Assembly: GCA_964627445.1 (NCBI GenBank)
Contig: CAZVJF010000011.1
Location: 1 to 64,000, forward strand
DNA from: Luteibaculum sp964627445
GTDB lineage: Bacteria > Bacteroidota > Bacteroidia > Flavobacteriales_D > Luteibaculaceae
Length of the DNA stretch: 64,000 nucleotides
Direction: 5' to 3'
Below, one piece after another: positions 26,039 to 35,268 of the stretch. The notes below the pieces were generated by a model. That model saw only the letters and a program-made list of their open reading frames with translations. It was not told the DNA's origin and made no database searches. The stretch's first letter is position 1; each line of letters begins with the position of its first letter. Position numbers and translations under genes: made by a program.

Positions 26039-28249
26039 ATGACGGAAGAGCAGTTAGAACGGGAGAAGATAGAAATACGCAACGCATACCGCGGTTTGCT
26101 ACGGGCTTGTAGAAGAGTACGATCGAAGGAAGACACGCGCGAAATTCGCAAAGCCTTTGATATTGCCTTGGATGCGCATAAGGACATGCGGAGAAAATCG
26201 GGCGAACCTTACATATATCACCCCATAGCCGTAGCGCGGATTACCGCAGAGGAGATTGGTTTGGGAGGCACTTCCATTGTCTGCGCCTTACTGCACGACA
26301 CCGTAGAAGACACGGAAATTACCCTCGATGATATTGAAAACTGGTTTGGCCCCAAATGCCGCCAGATTATTGATGGCCTTACCAAAATAAGTGGGGTTTT
26401 TGACCATACCTCCTCCATCCAGGCAGAGAATTTCCGAAAAATGCTGCTTACGCTTTCGGATGATGTGCGGGTTATCTTAATAAAGCTGGCAGACCGCCTG
26501 CACAACATGCGCACCTTGGAAAGCATGCGCCCCGATAAGCGCCTTAAAATTGCCAACGAAACCTTATACCTCTACGCTCCTCTTGCGCACCGGTTGGGCT
26601 TGTATGCCATAAAAAGCGAACTCGAAGATTTAGCCTTAAAATACACCGAGCCGGAGATTTACAGCGAAATTGTTACCAAGCTGCAAAAGACCAAAGCCGT
26701 TCGGAATCGTTTTATCAACCGGTTTACGCTGCCCATAAAGCGCGAACTGGATCAACTGGGCGTTCCCTACTCCGTTAAAGGTCGCACCAAATCCATCTAC
26801 AGCATCTTTAATAAGATTAAGAACAAGAACATTCCCTTTGAGGAGATCTATGACATCTTTGCGATACGCATCATTTTAGACTCCAGGCCTACCACAGAAA
26901 AAGCCGATTGTTGGCGTGCCTATTCCATTGTAACCGATTTTTACCAGCCCAACCCCGATCGCTTGCGCGACTGGATATCCACCCCAAAAGGAAACGGATA
27001 TGAGAGTTTGCATACCACGGTAATGAGCCCCACTGGGAAATGGGTGGAAGTGCAAATACGTACCGAGCGCATGGATGAAATAGCCGAAAAAGGCTACGCG
27101 GCTCATTGGAAATACAAAGAAACAGCCAAACACGAGAGTAACCTGGATTTGTGGCTGACCAAAATCCGCGATTTACTAGACAACCCCGATGACGAAGCGC
27201 TGGACTTCATTGATGAGTTTAAAATGAATCTCTTCTCCGATGAGATTTTTGTCTTTACCCCCAATGGCGATTTAAAAACGCTACCCAAAAATGCTACCGC
27301 GCTCGATTTCGCCTTTGAAATTCACTCCGAAGTGGGAGCCCAATGCATTGGGGCCAAGGTAAACCACAAGTTGGTGCCCTTAAGCTATGCGCTAAAAAGT
27401 GGCGACCAAATTGAAATCATTACCTCAGACAAACAAAAGCCCAAGGAAGACTGGTTAAAATACGTGGCTACCGCCCGTGCAAAGTCCAAAATAAAGCATG
27501 CCCTTAAGGAGGAGAAAAAACGAATTGCGGAAGATGGCAAAGAGCGCCTGCAACGCAAGCTAAAGCATTTAAAAATCGCCTATTCTTCGGAGAATGTAAA
27601 TGTGCTGCAACTGTTTTATGAGCAGGATACTGCGCTAGACATGTACTACAAAATAGCACGCGATAAACTCAACCTGGCGCGCATCAAAGAGCTGGAAGTA
27701 AATAACGGCCAGCTAAAACTGCCCAAACCCGAATACAAAGGCCGAGATAAAAAAGACGATGACTCTACGCTTATAACCCAGTTTAAGAACAAAGAACAAG
27801 TAGTCCTCATTGGCGATGAATCGGGTTCTTTTGACTACAAACTAGCGCCTTGCTGCAACCCCATTCCGGGTGATAAAGTATTTGGATTTATTACCATAAA
27901 CGATGGCATTAAAATTCACCGCGAAAACTGCCCCAATGCCGTGCAGTTGATGGCGCACTATGCCTATCGCATTATCAAGGCCAAGTGGTATTCCGATAGA
28001 GATGTAGAGTTTCAGGCGGGAATACGCTTTACCGGACTGGACGATATTGGCTTGGTGCACAGCATTACGCAAACCATATCCAAGCAACTGAGTATTAACA
28101 TGAAATCCATATCGTTTGAGAGCCACGATGGCATTTTTGAGGGCCGTGTGGTGCTGTATGTTACCGATACCGACCATTTGGACAACCTTTTTAACGAGCT
28201 CAAAAGCTTACGTGGCATACATACCGTAGACCGAATCGATATGGATTAG
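26039..28249 (+). CDS. Bifunctional (p)ppGpp synthetase/hydrolase RelA/SpoT
   Basis: About 736 residues. Domain order: HD hydrolase (YIYHPIAVARITAEEIG at about 60, ALLHDTVEDT at about 82, residues intact), synthetase domain (GRTKSIYSIFNKIKNKN at about 245, EIYDIFAIRIIL), TGS (EIFVFTPNGDLKTLP at about 400), a zinc-finger-like segment (CCNPIPGDKVFGF, HRENCPNA near 615-640) and a C-terminal ACT domain. Both activities look possible, so it would set stringent-response levels. The start at 26039 is preferred because it follows AGGAGG by a few bases, while the longer frame begins inside the fahA terminator. purA follows after 86 bases. Confidence 0.95.
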   Translation: MTEEQLEREKIEIRNAYRGLLRACRRVRSKEDTREIRKAFDIALDAHKDMRRKSGEPYIYHPIAVARITAEEIGLGGTSIVCALLHDTVEDTEITLDDIENWFGPKCRQIIDGLTKISGVFDHTSSIQAENFRKMLLTLSDDVRVILIKLADRLHNMRTLESMRPDKRLKIANETLYLYAPLAHRLGLYAIKSELEDLALKYTEPEIYSEIVTKLQKTKAVRNRFINRFTLPIKRELDQLGVPYSVKGRTKSIYSIFNKIKNKNIPFEEIYDIFAIRIILDSRPTTEKADCWRAYSIVTDFYQPNPDRLRDWISTPKGNGYESLHTTVMSPTGKWVEVQIRTERMDEIAEKGYAAHWKYKETAKHESNLDLWLTKIRDLLDNPDDEALDFIDEFKMNLFSDEIFVFTPNGDLKTLPKNATALDFAFEIHSEVGAQCIGAKVNHKLVPLSYALKSGDQIEIITSDKQKPKEDWLKYVATARAKSKIKHALKEEKKRIAEDGKERLQRKLKHLKIAYSSENVNVLQLFYEQDTALDMYYKIARDKLNLARIKELEVNNGQLKLPKPEYKGRDKKDDDSTLITQFKNKEQVVLIGDESGSFDYKLAPCCNPIPGDKVFGFITINDGIKIHRENCPNAVQLMAHYAYRIIKAKWYSDRDVEFQAGIRFTGLDDIGLVHSITQTISKQLSINMKSISFESHDGIFEGRVVLYVTDTDHLDNLFNELKSLRGIHTVDRIDMD

Positions 28250-28281
28250 CGGCTTTAAGGAATCCAAGGCGTGCTAGCCGC
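28247..28281 (+). other. Inverted repeat downstream of the relA/spoT stop
   Basis: AGCGGCT near 28248 and AGCCGCT near 28276 form 7-base arms around about 21 bases. No T-run follows directly. It could be a weak terminator or a leader element before purA. Confidence 0.3.
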
Positions 28282-28291
28282 TTGGTTTTGC

Positions 28292-28299
28292 TATTTTTG
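28292..28299 (+). promoter_or_regulatory. Putative -7 box for purA
   Basis: TATTTTTG fits TAnnTTTG exactly and would place the transcript start about 30 bases before the purA ATG. No TTG was found at the standard upstream spacing, so support is partial. Confidence 0.35.
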
Positions 28300-28335
28300 C
28301 ACCTTTGGACAAACCCGTAACTGGTTTTAGAATTC

Positions 28336-29625
28336 ATGACGAAGGTAGATGTGCTTTTAGGTCTTCAGTGGGGAGACGAAGGAAAAGGAAAGATTGTAGA
28401 TGTACTTACTCCACAGTACGATATTATTGCGCGCTTTCAGGGCGGTCCCAATGCCGGACACACCTTGGAGTTCAACAACATAAAACACGTACTGCATACC
28501 ATACCCTCGGGTATTTTTAGACCCAATGCCCTTAACATTATTGGCAATGGCGTGGTGATCGATCCTGTGATTTTCCGCAAGGAACTGGAAGAGCTTAAGG
28601 GTTTTGATCTGGATGTTTCCGAGACGCTTTTGGTGAGTAAAAAAGCCCACCTTATCCTTCCAACCCATCGCTTGCTCGATGCTGCCAGTGAAGCCGAAAA
28701 GGGCAAAACCAAAATTGGTTCTACCCTAAAAGGAATTGGCCCTACCTACATGGATAAAACGGGAAGAAACGGATTGCGCGTGGGCGATATTTTCCACGAA
28801 AACTTCCAGGCTATGTACAACAACCTGGTAGAAAAGCACAAAAAGCTTTTGGCCTATTACAACTACGAGTACGATTTGGCCGCGCTAGAACCCGATTTCT
28901 TTGCCGCCATAGAAACACTAAAGGGCGTAAAAACCATAGACAGCGTACACGAGGTAAACAAAGCACTCAAAGAGAACAAGAAAGTACTGGCGGAAGGTGC
29001 ACAAGGGTCTTTGTTAGACATCGACTTTGGAACCTATCCCTTCGTAACCTCATCCAACACCACCTGCGCAGGTGCATGTACCGGTTTGGGCATAGCTCCC
29101 AACCGCATTGGAGAAGTTATCGGTATTTTTAAGGCCTATTGTACCCGTGTGGGTAGCGGCCCTTTCCCTACAGAATTGTTCGATGACATGGGGGAAAGAT
29201 TGCGCGCAAAAGGCCACGAATTTGGTGCTACCACTGGCCGTCCAAGGCGTTGTGGTTGGTTGGATTTACCGGCACTGAAATACGCCATACAACTCAATGG
29301 AGTTACCCAATTGTGTATGACCAAAGCCGATGTGCTCAATGATTTCAGCGAAATTATGGTGTGTACGGGCTACGAAACCGAGGAAGGGGTTACCAACCTA
29401 TTGCCCTACGATATCACAGAAGACAAGGTGAAGCCGGTGTACAAAAGCATACCCGGTTGGAATGCCGATTTGGAGCAAGCGGAATCCTTTGAGGACTTCC
29501 CTCAAGAACTGCAGGACTATGTAAACTACTTGGAAAAAGAGTTGGAATGCCCTATCGTTTACATCTCAGTGGGCCCCAACCGCAAGCAAACCCTAGTACG
29601 CGAAAATCTTATTCCAAGCGTTTAA
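28336..29625 (+). CDS. purA: Adenylosuccinate synthetase
   Basis: This 429-residue enzyme performs the first committed step from IMP to AMP, joining aspartate to IMP with GTP. Motifs include LGLQWGDEGKGKIVD at the N-terminus (about 8), the catalytic histidine in GGPNAGHTLEF (about 36), STLKGIGPTYMDKTGRNGLR (about 130), and TTGRPRRCGWLD near 300 for GTP/IMP contacts. Length is standard. It is followed by an OstA-like gene five bases after the stop, probably a chance operon. Confidence 0.97.
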   Translation: MTKVDVLLGLQWGDEGKGKIVDVLTPQYDIIARFQGGPNAGHTLEFNNIKHVLHTIPSGIFRPNALNIIGNGVVIDPVIFRKELEELKGFDLDVSETLLVSKKAHLILPTHRLLDAASEAEKGKTKIGSTLKGIGPTYMDKTGRNGLRVGDIFHENFQAMYNNLVEKHKKLLAYYNYEYDLAALEPDFFAAIETLKGVKTIDSVHEVNKALKENKKVLAEGAQGSLLDIDFGTYPFVTSSNTTCAGACTGLGIAPNRIGEVIGIFKAYCTRVGSGPFPTELFDDMGERLRAKGHEFGATTGRPRRCGWLDLPALKYAIQLNGVTQLCMTKADVLNDFSEIMVCTGYETEEGVTNLLPYDITEDKVKPVYKSIPGWNADLEQAESFEDFPQELQDYVNYLEKELECPIVYISVGPNRKQTLVRENLIPSV

Positions 29626-29630
29626 ACGCC

Positions 29631-31286
29631 ATGGCACGTTTTGGGTTGGTGTGGATATTCCTGTGGGGATTAATGGTAACGGCTGCAGCACAGCAGCCCA
29701 AAACCACCACCGATAGTCTGGCCCAGGATTCTGCCAAGCGCTACATTAAAATTGTATTTGCCAAAAAGGCCAAATCGGGCTTTGGAAAAGACAGCGCTGC
29801 GCAGCGCCTTATTGGCGATGTGCAGCTAAAACATCAGGATATACTGATGTACTGCGACAGCGCCTATTTTTACAGCCAGTCCAATAGCATAAAAGCGTTT
29901 TCTAACGTTAGGCTCAACCAGGCGGACACACTCTTTTTAACCGGGAATCGTATTAACTACAGCGGAGAAACCAAAATTGCTGAGGTTATTGGCAATGTAG
30001 CACTAGAGGACCCAACCACCTTTCTCGAGTGCGAGCACCTGTTTTACTACCGCAATACCAATGTAGGCAGTTATTATACGGGAGGAAAGATTTTTAGTAA
30101 GGATAGCCAAGACACGCTAACGAGTATAGAAGCAACCTACTACTCCACCGATAAACTGGCTACTTTTAAAGACAGTGTCATCCTAAAAAACCCAGAGTAC
30201 ATCATGGAAACGGATACCATGCATTACTCTACAGAGATTAAACAAAGCTACTTTTACGGTCCCACTACCATAACCTCAGACAGCAACACCATTTACTGCA
30301 ACGCGGGCTGGTACAATACCAACAGCAACCAAAGCAGCTTTTACAACCGGGCTACCATTACCGGAAAAGAACAAACCCTTACGGGCGATAGCCTGTATTA
30401 CGATCGCAACCTGGGCTTGGGCGAAGCCTTTGGCAATATTATTTTAACCGATACCATAAACGACTTAATGGTAGAAGGAGCACGTGCGTATTCATACCAG
30501 GAAGGAGACAGTGCTATTATTCCAGAAAATCCGTTGCTCTACTACATCACCCCCAAAGACACCCTGCTGATGAGCAGCGACACCGTGTATACGGTAACGC
30601 AAAGCGATAGCACCAAATGGGTATACGCTTTCCATGATGTGCGTTTTCACAAAAGTGATATCCAAGGCGTATGCGACTCCATTATTTTCAAAGAGCACAT
30701 GGAGCGCATGGATATGATACACGATCCTATTTTGTGGTCGGATGCCAACCAAATTACAGGCGATACCATCTCTCTTTTTCTAAAAGACCAGGTGATTGAC
30801 CAGTTGTTTATACCCAACAGTGCGTTTATTGGAGAAAAAATAGAAACGGGCATCTTTAACCAGCTCAAAGGAAAGCAGCTCACCGGCTATTTTGTGGAAC
30901 AAGAAATGCGCAAGGTGGAAATTCGCGGCAATGGCGAATCGGTGTATTTTGCTTTGGAGGAAGACCGCGATAGCTTGGGCAGGCCTATTGAAGTGCTCAT
31001 TGGCATTAACAAGGCCATATGCTCGGATATTGATGTGCGCATTAGCGACAGCAAAATTGACGACATTACCTTTATCACGGCACCCAAATCTACCTTGTAC
31101 CCGCCTCAGCGAGTATTAGACCCCGCATTTACGCTGAAAAATTTCGAGTGGAAAGGCAGCTTACGCCCTATAAACAAGCAAATGGTTAGAGACCGGGGTT
31201 CGCGCCTTATTAAATTCACCGACCCAATTGTTCCTCCCGAGTCACTAGACTTAAAAAAAAACGAGCAACAGTCTACCGAGCCGTAG
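29631..31286 (+). CDS. OstA-like outer-membrane/LPS transport protein
   Basis: The protein has 551 residues with a signal peptide (FGLVWIFLWGLMVTAAAQ). Repeated beta-strand units follow (LIGDVQLKHQDILMYCDSAY at about 60, then FLTGNRINYSGETKIAEVIG, YYSTDKLATFKDSV, GDSLYYDRNLGLGEAFGN), typical of the LptA/LptD N-terminal jellyroll. The C-terminus (FEWKGSLRP, then charged residues) is Bacteroidota-specific. It could bridge LPS or act as a large periplasmic OstA protein. No beta-barrel end is visible. The frame opens further upstream inside purA, but the start at 29631 gives the signal peptide. A second, LptD-like protein is encoded at 39320-41899. Confidence 0.85.
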   Translation: MARFGLVWIFLWGLMVTAAAQQPKTTTDSLAQDSAKRYIKIVFAKKAKSGFGKDSAAQRLIGDVQLKHQDILMYCDSAYFYSQSNSIKAFSNVRLNQADTLFLTGNRINYSGETKIAEVIGNVALEDPTTFLECEHLFYYRNTNVGSYYTGGKIFSKDSQDTLTSIEATYYSTDKLATFKDSVILKNPEYIMETDTMHYSTEIKQSYFYGPTTITSDSNTIYCNAGWYNTNSNQSSFYNRATITGKEQTLTGDSLYYDRNLGLGEAFGNIILTDTINDLMVEGARAYSYQEGDSAIIPENPLLYYITPKDTLLMSSDTVYTVTQSDSTKWVYAFHDVRFHKSDIQGVCDSIIFKEHMERMDMIHDPILWSDANQITGDTISLFLKDQVIDQLFIPNSAFIGEKIETGIFNQLKGKQLTGYFVEQEMRKVEIRGNGESVYFALEEDRDSLGRPIEVLIGINKAICSDIDVRISDSKIDDITFITAPKSTLYPPQRVLDPAFTLKNFEWKGSLRPINKQMVRDRGSRLIKFTDPIVPPESLDLKKNEQQSTEP

Positions 31287-31287
31287 C

Positions 31288-31692
31288 CTATTCTTCGGTT
31301 TGTAAGTACCATTGTGGGTCTTGGTACCGTATGGCGTGTTCTCCGTAACTGGTCGCTTTTTCCTCTTTAATGTGGAACGTACACTGCTCGCCAAATTTGT
31401 TGGAAAACAACACGGTAGTCTCGCTGCCATCGGCATCCACCCGAATTATTTTACACAGGTTTTTTTCAGGATCGTGAATAAGCTCTTGCTGACACACGGG
31501 GCACGATAGAGTAATTTCAGAACCTTGTGGAATTTCGAAAGCTGCGTTTTTCTGAATGGTGTAATCGCCCAGTGTAGTGCTCAAAAGCATCAATCCCCGC
31601 TTGCCCGAACTCAATCGGGCTGCGAGAACTATTCTATCGTTCACATCGAGGTGGGAGGTGCAATGTTGGCAAATGTATCCGGAGTCTTGCAT
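31288..31692 (-). CDS. Small zinc-ribbon-like hypothetical protein
   Basis: About 134 residues from the chosen start (MQDSGYICQHC). Two CxxC pairs (ICQHCTSH at about 8 and LSCPVCQQEL near 65) suggest a zinc ribbon. The remainder is beta-rich (TTVLFSNKFGEQCTFHIKEE) with no recognised catalytic motif, and the family is not known to me. The frame opens 16 codons earlier, but the later ATG gives a better N-terminus with the CxxC near the start. It converges with the OstA-like gene with no gap. Confidence 0.65.
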   Translation of the reverse strand: MQDSGYICQHCTSHLDVNDRIVLAARLSSGKRGLMLLSTTLGDYTIQKNAAFEIPQGSEITLSCPVCQQELIHDPEKNLCKIIRVDADGSETTVLFSNKFGEQCTFHIKEEKATSYGEHAIRYQDPQWYLQTEE

Positions 31693-31782
31693 GGTTCTTT
31701 TAACCAGTAAGATACTGAATAATTTATGGACTTGGAGCACAGTAAATCCTCAGCAACACACACACCGCTACTACACTCCGAT

Positions 31783-32613
31783 TTAACTGTTGTACACCGC
31801 GTTTTTTGCCGTTTCTTGATGCATGTCGATATCGGCCTGCACACTTTGAAGTTTCATTCCTATCGTGGCCAAAGCGGTTTTTCCTAAGGGTAAACGCAAC
31901 GACTTTTGCGATCCATTGACCTGATTCACAATGGCTTCAGCGGCTTTCTTAGGGTCTCCCTCTTGTAATCCGTGCACCCCTTTGAGTTTAGCACGAAAGG
32001 CACCTGCTGTTCCTGAGTAATCCTCAATCTGCTGCTGAGCTTCTTGCAGACCAGAGCCTGCAAATCCGGTTCGAAATGGTCCTGGCTCTACGATGGTTAC
32101 ATGGATGCCTAAAGAGGCAACTTCCTGAGCCAAAGCTTCGCTAAATCCCTCTAACGCAAATTTGCTAGCATTATAAATACCAAAACCTGCAAATGCTTTG
32201 ATACCTCCATGCGAGGATATTTGCACAATATGTCCAGCCTTCGCTGTGCGCATGTGTGGTAAAACTTGCTGCGTTAGTGTTAGCGCTCCAAAAAAGTTAG
32301 CCTCCATCAGGTGCCGAACTTCGGCTATGCTGGCTTCCTCCACAGCACCAATAAATCCAACACCCGCATTGTTTACCAAAACATCTATTTGGCCTCGAAG
32401 CGCTATGGTATGCCCCACCACGTCTTCTATTTCTTGAGGGTTAGTAAGCTCCATAGACAGTGCTAAACCCTTTCCTTCGAATTCTTGATTAAAGGCTGCA
32501 ATTGCGGTTTTTGATCGCATCGTTCCAACCACAAAATCTCCATTTTCCATTACAGATTGAGCCAATGCTTGGCCCAATCCGCTGGAAATTCCTGTAATAA
32601 ACCACGTTTTCAT
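31783..32613 (-). CDS. Short-chain dehydrogenase/reductase
   Basis: This 276-residue classical SDR oxidoreductase has the cofactor loop TGISSGLGQALAQ (about 7), NNAGVGFIG (about 86), the catalytic serine in VQISSHGG (about 133), YNASKFALEG (Tyr-x-x-x-Lys, about 151) and the PGPFRTGF region (about 185). Basic residues after the loop (TMRSKTA) fit NADP preference. Substrate is unknown. It ends the peroxiredoxin-SDR pair, one base after the peroxiredoxin gene. Confidence 0.92.
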   Translation of the reverse strand: MKTWFITGISSGLGQALAQSVMENGDFVVGTMRSKTAIAAFNQEFEGKGLALSMELTNPQEIEDVVGHTIALRGQIDVLVNNAGVGFIGAVEEASIAEVRHLMEANFFGALTLTQQVLPHMRTAKAGHIVQISSHGGIKAFAGFGIYNASKFALEGFSEALAQEVASLGIHVTIVEPGPFRTGFAGSGLQEAQQQIEDYSGTAGAFRAKLKGVHGLQEGDPKKAAEAIVNQVNGSQKSLRLPLGKTALATIGMKLQSVQADIDMHQETAKNAVYNS

Positions 32614-32614
32614 A

Positions 32615-33280
32615 CTACGATTGTAATGCGGTTAAAATTTCGGCTGCTTCTACGCGATTGCGGTAGTCTCCTCCCTCGGCTTGTGCAAATTGGATACTGC
32701 CATCTTTCGCTATAATAAATACGGCAGGTACCGGTATTTCTCTGGAATCATCGGCATAATGTGCGTCAAAGTCTATTCCCAAGTCCTGCATCGCCTGTAC
32801 CGGCGCATCGCCATTTTTAAATACCGTGGTAAACTGGCGAGCTACCAAACTGCCGTTATCACTGAGTACCTCAAATTCCAGGTTGTTCTTCTCGGTCATG
32901 TTTAAGGATTCATCGGGAGTTTGGGGAGATACCGCCACCAAATGTGCACCCAAAGCCTTAATTTCTGAAAGTACCTGTTGATACTGATTGAGCTGCAAAT
33001 TGCAATACGGACACCAAGTTCCGCGATAAAAGGTAAGTACCACCGGGCCTGATTCTAGCAGTTCACCTAAACGCACTGTAGCTCCCGTTGCATTGCTTAA
33101 GCTAAAATCGGGGGCCTGATCTCCGACCGCTAGCTTCAAAATGTTGCGGTGCGTTTTCGCTAGCTGCTTTGCATCTGCATCAAATTGCTCTAGCACATTG
33201 GCTGGCAACATCTGTTGTAAGTTTCCTTGTAGCTCTTCTAGGCCATCTTTGTAGGAAGGTGTTGAAATTGTAACGTCCAT
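32615..33280 (-). CDS. Peroxiredoxin-like AhpC/TSA family protein
   Basis: The protein has 221 residues. A thioredoxin-fold domain spans about 55-215 (GDQAPDFSLSNATGATVRL at about 52). The redox site is FYRGTWCPYCNLQL (about 83), with two cysteines in a CxxC arrangement, which is unlike the single peroxidatic cysteine of typical AhpC and closer to thioredoxin-like reductants. The N-terminal 45 residues are helical and of unclear role. No signal peptide was seen, so it is cytosolic. Transcribed with the SDR downstream. A Crp-type regulator is encoded upstream. Confidence 0.88.
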   Translation of the reverse strand: MDVTISTPSYKDGLEELQGNLQQMLPANVLEQFDADAKQLAKTHRNILKLAVGDQAPDFSLSNATGATVRLGELLESGPVVLTFYRGTWCPYCNLQLNQYQQVLSEIKALGAHLVAVSPQTPDESLNMTEKNNLEFEVLSDNGSLVARQFTTVFKNGDAPVQAMQDLGIDFDAHYADDSREIPVPAVFIIAKDGSIQFAQAEGGDYRNRVEAAEILTALQS

Positions 33281-33378
33281 CTTTATCTTGTTTTAGTTTG
33301 TAAATGAGAACATTACAAAGGTGCGGCACCCCTACTGAACGAAAAATGAACTGGTTTAGGAAAAGCGATTGAACTAGA

Positions 33379-33966
33379 TTAAGATTTGGTAATGGACCGC
33401 TTGCGAATTTTGCTTAAAAACTCTGGAGACATCCCCAAGTAAGAAGCCAAAGCATACTGAGGTACCCGTTGCACAATGGCTGGGTACAGATTTAAAAACT
33501 CTACGTATCGTTCTTCTGCCGTTTTACCGAGGTTAGAAAGAACCCGCCGCTGCGAAAAAGCAAATGACCGTTGCGCCACCAGACGAAAGTAACGCTCAAA
33601 CTTGGGGTTACTGTTGCACAACTGCTCTACATCTTCGTAAGCAATTTGCTGTACGATAGAATCCTCGAGTGCTTCCACATAAAGCGATGCTGGAACTTGA
33701 TTGATGTAGCTGTTAAAATCACTGATAAACCAGTCCTCTATAGCAAACTGTATGGTATGTTCTACACCCTCCGAGTTCACAAAATAGCTGCGAAAAGCGC
33801 CTTGCTGAACATAGGTTTGGTGCCCACAAACAAAATTGGGTTGAACGATAAACTGCTTACGCTTTACGCGAGTAGTTCGAACGATGGCTATAAATTGGGA
33901 CTTATCGGCTTCTGTAAGGGGGACAAAGCGTTCCAGGTTAGCGAGTATGGCCTCGTATTTATCCAA
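33379..33966 (-). CDS. Crp/Fnr family transcriptional regulator
   Basis: This 195-residue protein has an N-terminal cyclic-nucleotide-binding-like beta barrel (FVCGHQTYVQQGAFRSYFVN at about 45, EHTIQFAIEDWFISDFNSY at about 69) and a short C-terminal helix-turn-helix (VPQYALASYLGMSPEFLSKI at about 170). No Fnr-type cysteine cluster is visible and the cNMP-binding arginine is unclear, so the ligand is unknown. Such regulators in Bacteroidota commonly sit next to the SDR or peroxide genes they may control, and here the peroxiredoxin-SDR pair follows on the same strand after 98 bases. Confidence 0.9.
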   Translation of the reverse strand: MDKYEAILANLERFVPLTEADKSQFIAIVRTTRVKRKQFIVQPNFVCGHQTYVQQGAFRSYFVNSEGVEHTIQFAIEDWFISDFNSYINQVPASLYVEALEDSIVQQIAYEDVEQLCNSNPKFERYFRLVAQRSFAFSQRRVLSNLGKTAEERYVEFLNLYPAIVQRVPQYALASYLGMSPEFLSKIRKRSITKS

Positions 33967-33985
33967 ACCTAAATGGGGTGATTGC

Positions 33986-34465
33986 TTACACCAGATTGAC
34001 GTGCCAAGATTCGGCTACCGGCTTCACTCCTCCATTGCGTAGCGTACCGAGGTGTGTTGTCAGGTGATCGAGCACCAAGGTATTCTCGGTGTACAAACCA
34101 TTTTCCATGCCTTGGGCTAAGGCCTCAAAAGAAATTACAGAAGCCTTTTCGTTCTTGACAACAACCAATAAATGCCGATTGAAAAAATCGGCACCCAATT
34201 CTTGTCCCAACGCTTGTATAAAATGTACTTGCGCGTCAATAGAACAGCCTGTAGCTTCTTGCGCAGCTTCATTTACTCCGATCAGCAGGGCCTGGTTACC
34301 CAGTATTTGATAATCGGCAGCCAACTGCTTGCCGTGGGCCTTCCATTGGCTCACAAATTCTTGCAGTGCCTTTTCGGTTATGGTCAACTGATCAGCGCCC
34401 AAAGGTGTGTCGCTTAAATAAAACCACAGCTTGCTGTCGTTGGGTAAATTGGGTAGAATTTCCAT
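33986..34465 (-). CDS. Conserved Bacteroidota protein (often named 'ABC transporter ATPase')
   Basis: This 159-residue protein of a conserved flavobacterial family shows the shared pattern LWFYLSDTPL (about 13), FVSQWKAHG (about 37), GCSIDAQVHFIQALG (about 72) and a C-terminal VAESWHVNLV. It has no Walker A or B motif, so the common database label ABC transporter ATPase looks unfounded. It lies two bases after the HdrB-like gene and seems to be the last gene of that operon. Its role is unknown. Confidence 0.8.
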   Translation of the reverse strand: MEILPNLPNDSKLWFYLSDTPLGADQLTITEKALQEFVSQWKAHGKQLAADYQILGNQALLIGVNEAAQEATGCSIDAQVHFIQALGQELGADFFNRHLLVVVKNEKASVISFEALAQGMENGLYTENTLVLDHLTTHLGTLRNGGVKPVAESWHVNLV

Positions 34466-34467
34466 GC

Positions 34468-35265
34468 TTACAGGTCTTCTGCTTGTGCTATGAGTTCGGC
34501 CAAATCCATCACCTGGATTTCTTCTTCCTTCTCAAAATGCTTAACGCCATCCGTCATCATGGTGTTACAAAACGGACAACCGGTAGCAATAAAATTGGGT
34601 TTGGTTTCTACCGCATCTTCGGTTCGCTCTATGTTTACCTCCTTGTTGCCAGGCTCGGCTTCCTTAAACATTTGCGCCCCTCCGGCACCGCAGCAAAGCC
34701 CTTTAGATTTGCAGCGCTTCATTTCTACCAACTCCGCATCCAGCTTCTGAATAAGCTCTCTTGGAGCTTCAAAAACATTATTAGCGCGACCCAAATAGCA
34801 TGGATCGTGGAAGGTGATGCGCTTTCCTTTAAATGCCTTGCCATCTTCTATACGTAGCTTGCCATCGGTAATAAGTTGCTGAATAAACTGAGAGTGGTGC
34901 AGTACCTCATAGTCTCCACCCAAGCCTTTATACTCGTTTTTGATGGTATTAAAGCAGTGCGGACAGCCCGTAATCACCTTTTTGATGTTGTAGCTATTCA
35001 ACACCTCTATATTTTGCAGCGCCATCATTTGAAAGGTGAACTCGTCTCCTGCGCGCTTAGCAGGATCTCCGGTACACGATTCCTCGGCACCCAGGATAGC
35101 AAAAGACACCTGAGCCTTATTCAGAATTTTAACGATGGCCTTGGATATTTTTTTGGCGCGGTCGTCAAAACTTCCGGCACATCCTACCCAAAAAAGCACC
35201 TCGGGTTCTATCCCTTGGGCTGCACATTCTGCCATTGTTGGCACTTTTATCGCTGCTGCTTCCAT
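34468..35265 (-). CDS. HdrB/CCG-domain iron-sulfur protein
   Basis: The protein has 265 residues with two CCG-type segments: EESCTGDPAKR (about 61) with GCPHCFNTIKNEY (about 99), and DPCYLGRANN (about 154) with GLCCGAGGAQMF (about 190) and GCPFCNTMM (about 229). These bind noncubane or 4Fe-4S clusters in HdrB and GlcF relatives. It should take electrons from the membrane Fe-S protein encoded upstream at 35707-37071. The donor and acceptor are unknown. A HAD-like gene sits between the two. Confidence 0.9.
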   Translation of the reverse strand: MEAAAIKVPTMAECAAQGIEPEVLFWVGCAGSFDDRAKKISKAIVKILNKAQVSFAILGAEESCTGDPAKRAGDEFTFQMMALQNIEVLNSYNIKKVITGCPHCFNTIKNEYKGLGGDYEVLHHSQFIQQLITDGKLRIEDGKAFKGKRITFHDPCYLGRANNVFEAPRELIQKLDAELVEMKRCKSKGLCCGAGGAQMFKEAEPGNKEVNIERTEDAVETKPNFIATGCPFCNTMMTDGVKHFEKEEEIQVMDLAELIAQAEDL

Positions 35266-35268
35266 AGC

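Noticed and set aside
33986..34465. ABC transporter ATPase
   Set aside because: No Walker A, Walker B or signature motif; the name is a database label only.
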